Source: Bacteroidia bacterium
Lineage (GTDB): Bacteria; Bacteroidota; Bacteroidia; NS11-12g; UBA9320
DNA: 12,421 nucleotides
Direction: 5' to 3'
Assembly: GCA_029253325.1 (NCBI GenBank)
Contig: JAQWZS010000136.1
Location: 1-12,421, forward strand
In this document: one piece after another, positions 6,639-12,421 of the stretch
Numbering within the stretch: position 1 is the first letter of the stretch
Layout of the letters: each line of letters starts with the position of its first letter
Made by a program: the position numbers and the translations under genes
Notes under the pieces: generated by a model
The model's database searches: none
What the model saw: only the letters and a program-made list of their open reading frames with translations
What the model was told of the DNA's origin: nothing

Positions 6639-8057
6639 TTATGGTCCAACATCATGATTTGCAGATTCTAGTACATAAGGATGATTAATGGGGTAGAGAT
6701 TTGCTTTGCTCAATGAATGAAGCACGGTGTATGCAAATATTCCAAAGAAACAGATGGTCGTACCAATCTCTAAAAGGCCTATTCCTGCGTAATCTCCAAC
6801 TGTACCTGGCATAATTAATAGATACATATCCACCCAATGCCCAATCAAAATGATGGAAGCAGCAAGTATTAGTACTACTGGTGATCGTTTAGCATTTCTC
6901 ATCATTAGAACAAGGAAAGGAGCAATAAAGCACATAAAAAGATTGATGAAGAACAAAGGTTTAAAATCACCACTTAATCTAGCAGCAAAGTATACCGTTT
7001 CCTCTGGAAGATTGGTATACCATATAAGCAACCATTGACTAAGAAATATGTATGCCCAAAATACGCAGAATGCAAACATGAACTTACCTAAATCGTGAGT
7101 TACCTCATCAGAAACTAAGGTCATTTTCCCTTTAATCTTAAGGTACTGAAGTATAATCATCATCACAGAAAGTCCTGTCACAAATGAAATTGCAAAGTTA
7201 TAAACCGAGAACATGGTAGAATACCAGTGAGCATCAATACTCATGATGATTAACCATGATAAAGCAGAGAATGAGAATGCGAAAAAGAAGATGAATCCAG
7301 CTGACCATTTAGTAGAACTCTTGAACATGGATAAGCCCTTATCTGAATCTTCAGCTAAACTATTCCTTCTTAGCTTCATTCGAATCATAATCCAAACAAT
7401 GGTAACAAACGGAATGAAGAAAAATAAAGAGGTGTTGTTTAACAGCCACGACTTACTTTCTAATATCTTATCATAACCAGCAGCATTTGGATTTCCAGCA
7501 GCAGAACTGTGGAAATATTGTACCCAATGATACAATGTATCTTTAGATCCGATGATAATACCAACAAGCAGTATAGAACCAACCAGGAGATAACTACTCT
7601 GTGCTTCCATAATTCTTTTAAGCATTACTGCCCAACCAGCATTTGCTACATAATTGACAGCTATAAAAAATATAGCAGCAACCGCAAATAACCAGAAATA
7701 ATAACTATTCATGAGAAGGTTAGCCCATACACGAGTCATCCATGTCGGTCCGTGGTGTTCATCTGCATGTGCATCATGACTTTCTGCAGGTTGAGTTGTT
7801 TCGGTATGTGGGTTATCAATCAATAAAACGGTTGTTGAATGTTCATCTGCGTGAGCATTATGACCTTCTATTGCATGTGAATCAGTTTCTGTAGTTGAAT
7901 GATGAGAATCTTCCGAATTCCAATTATTTTTTACCTGCAATGATCCAAAAATAGCCAAAACAGCCCCTAGAACGATGAGTAGAATAGGGATTAACTTAGC
8001 TCTCCCTTGAAATTCAAATTTTTCTTGCGATACTTCTTGTATTGTATGGTGTCCCAT
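6639..8057 (-). CDS. actF: Alternative complex III subunit ActF (NrfD/PsrC-type membrane protein)
   Basis: Polytopic quinol:cytochrome c oxidoreductase subunit, structurally related to ActC. The 472-residue protein shows about ten hydrophobic helices. The first is at about 22-41, the second at about 118-140, and the last (TTICFFGIFAYTVLHSL) is near the C-terminus. The basic segment before helix 1 and the KR-containing segment after helix 2 place the 1-2 loop on the periplasmic side. That loop, about residues 42-117, is unusually long and holds eleven histidines between residues 52 and 102, including two copies of an HxAHADEH motif. It is the last gene of the act operon, 20 bases after actE, and is followed by a terminator shared with the convergent helicase. 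In many Bacteroidota cytochrome oxidase genes follow actF; none does here. Confidence 0.93.
   Translation of the reverse strand: MGHHTIQEVSQEKFEFQGRAKLIPILLIVLGAVLAIFGSLQVKNNWNSEDSHHSTTETDSHAIEGHNAHADEHSTTVLLIDNPHTETTQPAESHDAHADEHHGPTWMTRVWANLLMNSYYFWLFAVAAIFFIAVNYVANAGWAVMLKRIMEAQSSYLLVGSILLVGIIIGSKDTLYHWVQYFHSSAAGNPNAAGYDKILESKSWLLNNTSLFFFIPFVTIVWIMIRMKLRRNSLAEDSDKGLSMFKSSTKWSAGFIFFFAFSFSALSWLIIMSIDAHWYSTMFSVYNFAISFVTGLSVMMIILQYLKIKGKMTLVSDEVTHDLGKFMFAFCVFWAYIFLSQWLLIWYTNLPEETVYFAARLSGDFKPLFFINLFMCFIAPFLVLMMRNAKRSPVVLILAASIILIGHWVDMYLLIMPGTVGDYAGIGLLEIGTTICFFGIFAYTVLHSLSKANLYPINHPYVLESANHDVGP
7756..7869 (-). repeat. In-frame duplicated His/Asp-rich segment inside actF
   Basis: Two 30-base segments, 7756-7785 and 7840-7869, are identical at 26 of 30 positions and lie 84 bases (28 codons) apart, so the reading frame is kept. 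They encode ESHDAHADEH and EGHNAHADEH in the periplasmic loop of ActF. The spacer encodes a Thr/Pro-containing segment (STTVLLIDNPHTETTQPA). This looks like an internal duplication that expanded a metal-binding-like loop. Confidence 0.8.
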
Positions 8058-8077
8058 GATTTAAGTTTCGTATTTAA

Positions 8078-8707
8078 TTAGTTGACTTCAGTGTTATTTT
8101 GATTTTCAGAAGCATAGTTGAAATCATCACCAAAAGCTAATGATTTCACATAATGAATGACTTTCCAACGTTCTTCAGGATCAAGCATGAATGCATGAGA
8201 TCCCATTAAACCTTTACCATAAGTAATGGTGTGGAATGCTTTTCCATTGGGGAGCTCTTTGATGTAATCAGACTGGTAATTTGGCCATGAAGGAGCAGGC
8301 ATTTTTTTATCCTTAAAAATAGGACCATCATTCTTGCCTTTTTTACCGTGACAATGCCAACAGTATATATTATATAATCGTTTACCTTCAGCTACATTTT
8401 CATTTGTAGGAGCGACTGAACCAGTATATTCTGCACTTGCAGCATAACCGTCCCCAGTATTTGGGTGAGGATATATGTAGTTAATTTGACCACGAGCTAC
8501 AGTTCCATAAACAGGCTCTCTCATGGTCATACCATTTGGATTAGTAGAAAATTTCTTTTCTTGTGAATAAGGTTCGTATGCTTGTGAGATATACATATTA
8601 GGAGCATACTCTATTCCAGGGTTATCCCCTGAGCTCATGCATGAAACCATGTTTAGAGCAGGTAAAACTAGGATAATTCCGAATTTTAAAATATTGTTTA
8701 GCTTCAT
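8078..8707 (-). CDS. actE: Alternative complex III subunit ActE, mono-haem cytochrome c lipoprotein
   Basis: Membrane-anchored c-type cytochrome of the quinol-oxidising complex, acting on the periplasmic side. The 209-residue precursor starts with a lipoprotein signal: basic KLNNILK, a hydrophobic stretch, then NMVSC with the lipidated Cys at position 23. One haem-binding motif, CWHCH, is at 116-120 after NVAEGKRLYNIY. Met168 or Met174 (GKGLMGSHAFML) could be the distal haem ligand. The closing helix ERWKVIHYVKSLA at about 179-191 is typical of class I cytochromes c. The region before residue 100 is a long extension common in ActE. It starts 4 bases after actD and lies 20 bases before actF, so it belongs to the same transcript. 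Confidence 0.93.
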   Translation of the reverse strand: MKLNNILKFGIILVLPALNMVSCMSSGDNPGIEYAPNMYISQAYEPYSQEKKFSTNPNGMTMREPVYGTVARGQINYIYPHPNTGDGYAASAEYTGSVAPTNENVAEGKRLYNIYCWHCHGKKGKNDGPIFKDKKMPAPSWPNYQSDYIKELPNGKAFHTITYGKGLMGSHAFMLDPEERWKVIHYVKSLAFGDDFNYASENQNNTEVN

Positions 8708-8711
8708 GGTA

Positions 8712-9350
8712 TTATTTCTTCTTTGTTTTTTTGGTAGAAGTCTTATTGCTTTTCAGAATTTTAGTTAATTCTTCTTCTGAGGTTAATGATGTATTGAAAG
8801 CTTCTTTTGAATCATTGACTTCGATAGCACCCTCCTTTTTTAGAAGTTCTAAAATATCTTTATTACTTAATGATTGATCTTGATCATTGTCAATAGCAAG
8901 TACCATGTGATCGTCAGTTTGTCTTCTAGATAATAAGTCTTCCTTAATACCATGAATCATACGTGTTCTTGCAAAAAACATGATAACCATTCCAAACGCA
9001 GTAAATAGGATAGTTAACTCAAACATTACCGGTATGAAACTAGTGAATACAGATATATCTTGAGGTTTACCTCCAATAATCATGGGCCAGTCAACAACAT
9101 TCATATAGTATGCTAATGTGAAACCAGATAAACATCCCAAAAGTCCACATAAGAATGCACCAATGGTAAGATTTGTTCTGTGATAACCAAGAGCATGATC
9201 TAAATGATGAACAGGGAACGGTGTATAGCAATCAAATATTTTTACGCCTTTTTCTTTTAGGGTATTAACTGCATGCAAAAGTTTATCGGAATCGTCAAAT
9301 ATTCCAACAGTGAATTTTTTATTATCTAATAATATACTTTTATCAACCAT
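8712..9350 (-). CDS. actD: Alternative complex III subunit ActD (DUF3341)
   Basis: Small membrane subunit of the complex without known cofactors. In 212 residues it has a soluble N-terminal domain (KKFTVGIFDDSDKLLHAVNT, then GVKIFDCYTPFPVHHLDHALG). Two membrane helices follow at about 60-82 and 103-127, joined by the conserved loop IIGGKPQDISVFTSFIPV. FARTRMIHG comes after helix 2. A hydrophilic tail of about 80 residues ends in a Lys/Thr run (TSTKKTKKK). This tail makes the protein longer than the shorter ActD proteins I know, and its last 30 or so residues look like low-complexity extension. The ATG shares its A with the last base of the actC stop (TAATG), indicating translational coupling. 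Confidence 0.92.
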   Translation of the reverse strand: MVDKSILLDNKKFTVGIFDDSDKLLHAVNTLKEKGVKIFDCYTPFPVHHLDHALGYHRTNLTIGAFLCGLLGCLSGFTLAYYMNVVDWPMIIGGKPQDISVFTSFIPVMFELTILFTAFGMVIMFFARTRMIHGIKEDLLSRRQTDDHMVLAIDNDQDQSLSNKDILELLKKEGAIEVNDSKEAFNTSLTSEEELTKILKSNKTSTKKTKKK

Positions 9351-10696
9351 TACTCTTTGTCTTTTATGATAGTCTTAACTTCCGCCATATTAATTACGGG
9401 TAAAAATTTAGCAAACATGAAGAAACAGGTAAAGAATAAACCAAATGTTCCAAGGAATATTCCAACTTCAACCCATGTTGCATGATACATCACCCAGCTA
9501 CTCGGTAAAAAGTCTCTGTGAAGTGATGTTACGATAATTACAAATCGTTCAAACCACATTCCTATATTTACGATTATTGAAATAATAAATATAAACCAAG
9601 GTGTGGTTCTTGCCCATTTACTCCAAAATACTTGAGGAGCCACGAGGTTACAAAACATCATAGTCCAATATGCCCAAGCATAAGGCCCAAACATTCGATT
9701 AGCAAATGCGTATTGCTCATATTCATATCCTGAATATGCAGCGATAACAAATTCTGTAATGTATGCTAGTCCTACAATTGAGCCTGTTAGAAGAATAACT
9801 TTAGTCATAGCCTCTAAGTGCTCAGTTGTAATATAATCTTGATAGTTCATTACATGTCTAGCAATAAGAAGAAGTGTAAGAACCATTCCAAAACCAGAAA
9901 AAATAGCCCCAGCTACGAAGTAGGGTGGGAATATCGTTGTGTGCCAACCGGGTATTACTGAAGTAGCAAAATCCATTGATACAATCGTGTGAACAGACAA
10001 AACAAGAGGTGTTGAGATACCAGCTAATATTAGAGCAACAACTTCATATCTTCCCCAAGATTTAGCTGAACCATTCCAACCCATTGCAAAAAAGCCATAC
10101 CAAAACTTACGAGCTTTTGTTGTCGCTCTATCTCTAACGGTAGCAATATCAGGTATTAATCCAAGATACCAAAATACAAGAGATACGGATAAATAAGTAG
10201 AAATAGCAAAAACATCCCATAGCAATGGAGAATTGAAATTCACCCAAAGTGATCCAAATGCATTTGGAAGTGGGAGAGGCCAATATCCTAGCCACACACG
10301 TCCCATGTGGAATAAAGGGAAAATAGCTGCACAAAATACAGCAAAAATGGTCATTGCCTCAGCCGAACGGTTAATAGCCATTCTCCATTTTTGTCTAAAC
10401 AAAAGAAGAATCGCAGAAATTAACGTTCCTGCATGACCGATACCTACCCAGAATTCAAAGTTGGTGATATCCCAACCCCACATAACTGATTTGTTTACAT
10501 TCCATGTACCAATTCCTTCCCAGACAGTCCATGCCAAGGTTCCGGCTAGTACAAGAAGTAATACGACTGCAATAGAAAATCCAAGCCACCAAGATGGTGT
10601 AGGTTTATTTTCAATTGGCCGACAGACGTCCTTAGTAACATCTGAATATGTTTTTCCGCCTGTTACGAGCGGTTGTCTTATATCTGCTGTATACAT
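9350..10696 (-). CDS. actC: Alternative complex III subunit ActC (NrfD/PsrC family, quinol-binding)
   Basis: Integral membrane subunit that, in characterised complexes, carries the quinol-binding site next to the iron-sulphur subunit ActB. The 448-residue protein has about ten hydrophobic helices, from about 36-59 (SIAVVLLLVLAGTLAW) to about 404-433. Recognisable family segments include ITNFEFWVGIGHAGTLISA, FPLFHMGRVWLGYW, ISTPLVLSVHTIVSMDFA, PGWHTTIFPPYFVAGAIFSG and NIGMWFERFVIIVTSL. His, Glu and Asp residues in these segments are candidates for proton transfer and quinol contact. It starts 7 bases after actB and its stop overlaps the actD start by one base. The soluble N-terminal 35 residues contain no signal peptide. 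Confidence 0.95.
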   Translation of the reverse strand: MYTADIRQPLVTGGKTYSDVTKDVCRPIENKPTPSWWLGFSIAVVLLLVLAGTLAWTVWEGIGTWNVNKSVMWGWDITNFEFWVGIGHAGTLISAILLLFRQKWRMAINRSAEAMTIFAVFCAAIFPLFHMGRVWLGYWPLPLPNAFGSLWVNFNSPLLWDVFAISTYLSVSLVFWYLGLIPDIATVRDRATTKARKFWYGFFAMGWNGSAKSWGRYEVVALILAGISTPLVLSVHTIVSMDFATSVIPGWHTTIFPPYFVAGAIFSGFGMVLTLLLIARHVMNYQDYITTEHLEAMTKVILLTGSIVGLAYITEFVIAAYSGYEYEQYAFANRMFGPYAWAYWTMMFCNLVAPQVFWSKWARTTPWFIFIISIIVNIGMWFERFVIIVTSLHRDFLPSSWVMYHATWVEVGIFLGTFGLFFTCFFMFAKFLPVINMAEVKTIIKDKE

Positions 10697-10703
10697 GCTT
10701 TAT

Positions 10704-12421
10704 TTATGAATGGGCTGGTTTATTATTTGTTTCTTTAATATTTCTGATTTTAGTCATGTACTGAACGCTTGGTTTAACACCTAATTCTTCAAGTACATGG
10801 TATGATCTGTCATTCTTGTATAATTTAGCAATTTCGCTGTTCTTATCATTCAAGTCTCCAAAAACAATTGCGTTAGAGGGACATGTTTGAGCACAAGCCG
10901 TTGTGAACTCATCTGTGTTCATCTTACGATTATCTCTTTTAGCTGATAATTTAGCAGATTGAATTCGTTGTACACAGAAGCTACATTTTTCCATTACACC
11001 TCGAGAACGAACAGTCACGTCTGGATTGATGACCATTTTTCCTAAATCATTACTGAAATGGTAATCAAATTTTTCGTTTTCGTTGTATCTGAACCAGTTG
11101 AATCTTCTTTCTTTATAAGGGCAGTTATTGCCACAATATTTCGTGCCAATACAACGGTTGTAGGTCATTTGGTTAAGACCCTCACTACTGTGAGTAGTTG
11201 CAAGAACTGGGCAAACAGTTTCACAAGGAGCATTATCACAATGCTGACACATCATTGGTTGATGAGCAACTCGTACATTTTGGTAATAGTCATATGCAGT
11301 TTCAGCCTCTGAGTCTGAACTGTAAGCCTCCATAATCTTCTCTTTAGTCATCAATTCGCCTTCTTCAACGGTTTGATCACCACCATGAACGATGCTTAAA
11401 CTTAAATCTTTTTTCGAAGGTGCTTCAAAACTGTAGTATCTATCTACTCTTAACCAATGCATTTCTCTGCGGCGTCTAACCTCATCTCTACCTACAATGG
11501 GTACGTTGTTTTCAATGCTACAACTTACAATACAAGCACTACACCCTGTGCATGAATTTAAGTCGATTGCCATAGCCCAATGATGTCCTTTAGAATAATC
11601 GTAATCATCCCATAGTGAAATCATCTTAGGTTTATGAACATATCCTCCAGCTTTTGGATCTTTTCTGTATTCATCCAAACTAGCTTCTCTGATGATATCT
11701 CTACCTTCAATGGAATAGTGCGTTTGAGTGATTCCAAATTCATATAATTTTGAACCAGCTACTTTTTCAATGGTCACATCACTTGACAGGTAGTTAGCGT
11801 ATCCATTCTTTGTATCAACTAATGGATAGGCATTTTTACCAAGATCCTTTAAATCATTTTTAACATCTTCTGGAAGTTCTCTGCCATAACCCAAAGCAAT
11901 TCCATATGTTGTTTTGGCTTGTCCAGGTTGAATAAGAACAGGAAGTTTAATTTTGCCAGAAGAAGTATTTATTGAAACTACATCTCCGGTTTCAAGATTT
12001 TGTGCTTTCGCATCTGGCATAGAGATAGATAAATAATTATCCCAAGTCACCTTTGATACGGGATCAGGCATTTCATGAGCCCATGGGGTATTTCCATAAG
12101 CTCCGTCTCTTACACCAACCTTTTGATACAAGATTAGTTCAGTTTTGGATCCTTTTATAGTTGATAACTCGTTAGCTATTGTGCCACCTGTGATATTAAA
12201 TGAAGGAACACTATCGTCAGTTGACTTATCAACTAAACCATGCTCGATTGCCTTATTAAAATCTCCACCAATTGCTTCTGTAAAAACTTTCTTAGTATAA
12301 TCATAGGCGTGTGAAGTTTCTTTTTTGTCAGATACATCAGTGCCTACCCAAGAAAGAAGTGATGATGCTATGTGTCTTCCATCAAAAACTGGAGAGATTG
12401 TAGGTTGAGAGAATACATAAC
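10704..12421 (-). CDS. actB: Alternative complex III subunit ActB, C-terminal part (iron-sulphur, molybdopterin-oxidoreductase-like); 5' end off window
   Basis: Iron-sulphur subunit that carries electrons from the quinol site towards the haem subunits. About 571 residues are visible, and the frame stays open to the right edge, where it reads SQPTISPVFDGRHIASSLLSW. The apparent start at 12131 is only an internal TTG. The first visible half is the end of the molybdopterin-oxidoreductase-like domain (VSKVTWDNYLSISMPDAK, then LETGDVVSI). The ferredoxin-like domain follows with four Cys clusters: CTGCSACIVSC (codons 11552-11520), CQHCDNAPCETVC (11249-11211), CIGTKYCGNNC (11153-11121), and CSFC plus CAQTC (10985-10974 and 10895-10881). 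The third cluster has only three Cys, as expected for the single [3Fe-4S] site of ActB. Known ActB proteins carry no molybdenum cofactor despite the homology. The gene leads directly into actC. Confidence 0.95.
   Translation of the reverse strand, partial: YVFSQPTISPVFDGRHIASSLLSWVGTDVSDKKETSHAYDYTKKVFTEAIGGDFNKAIEHGLVDKSTDDSVPSFNITGGTIANELSTIKGSKTELILYQKVGVRDGAYGNTPWAHEMPDPVSKVTWDNYLSISMPDAKAQNLETGDVVSINTSSGKIKLPVLIQPGQAKTTYGIALGYGRELPEDVKNDLKDLGKNAYPLVDTKNGYANYLSSDVTIEKVAGSKLYEFGITQTHYSIEGRDIIREASLDEYRKDPKAGGYVHKPKMISLWDDYDYSKGHHWAMAIDLNSCTGCSACIVSCSIENNVPIVGRDEVRRRREMHWLRVDRYYSFEAPSKKDLSLSIVHGGDQTVEEGELMTKEKIMEAYSSDSEAETAYDYYQNVRVAHQPMMCQHCDNAPCETVCPVLATTHSSEGLNQMTYNRCIGTKYCGNNCPYKERRFNWFRYNENEKFDYHFSNDLGKMVINPDVTVRSRGVMEKCSFCVQRIQSAKLSAKRDNRKMNTDEFTTACAQTCPSNAIVFGDLNDKNSEIAKLYKNDRSYHVLEELGVKPSVQYMTKIRNIKETNNKPAHS

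Noticed and set aside
6277..6655. Overlapping frames at the end of the helicase gene on both strands
   Set aside because: They are Leu/Lys-rich or Phe/Ser-rich translations of the helicase codons and run through the terminator hairpin; none looks like a protein.
6850..7691. Plus-strand frames of 60-77 codons opposite actF
   Set aside because: Short, no start signals, no domain, and fully opposite well-conserved membrane helices of ActF.
10149..11312. Frames opposite or overlapping actC and actB (10149-10334, 10233-10436, 10461-10709, 11058-11312)
   Set aside because: All fall inside confidently assigned act genes in other frames and have no independent support.
10704..12131. A complete 475-residue protein starting at 12131
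   Set aside because: The start would be an internal TTG. The same frame continues without a stop to the window edge and reads like the preceding part of ActB, so the gene is simply cut by the window.

Overview
The window looks like a mostly ordinary chromosomal stretch from a member of the Bacteroidota (Bacteroidetes). The DNA is AT-rich, and starts are preceded by A-rich sequence rather than clear Shine-Dalgarno boxes. It carries the gene order TPR-like protein / secG / groES / groEL that I know from this phylum, and the alternative complex III (act) cluster that replaces the bc1 complex in many of its members. I cannot place it below phylum level.

Layout. (1) Positions 1-183, minus strand: a reading frame without stops that reads like the inside of an outer-membrane beta-barrel protein, with no start or signal peptide. 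(2) 168-3436, plus strand: the C-terminal part of a TPR-like protein, then secG, a 204-base intergenic region rich in inverted repeats, groES and groEL, closed by a hairpin terminator. (3) 3485-5200, minus strand: a probable three-gene unit transcribed as acyl-ACP desaturase, YwbE-family protein, glutathione-peroxidase-like thiol peroxidase. (4) 5337-6581, plus strand: a RhlE-like DEAD-box RNA helicase, divergent from the desaturase. (5) A bidirectional terminator at 6584-6622. (6) 6639 to the right edge, minus strand: a tightly packed operon actB-actC-actD-actE-actF. actB runs off the window and actA would lie beyond it.

How the genes work together. ActB to ActF form most of a membrane complex that oxidises menaquinol and passes electrons to cytochrome c or an oxidase. 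SecG and GroES/GroEL serve protein export and folding. The desaturase sets membrane fluidity and the adjacent peroxidase could protect unsaturated lipids. The divergent RNA helicase makes a temperature-response link plausible but unproven.

No mobile element, CRISPR array, tRNA or rRNA was seen, and I found no clearly undescribed multi-gene system. The points most worth checking are the left-edge junction where two genes both appear to have lost their 5' ends (rearrangement or mis-assembly), a duplicated His/Asp-rich insertion in the periplasmic loop of ActF, and the structured secG-groES intergenic region.
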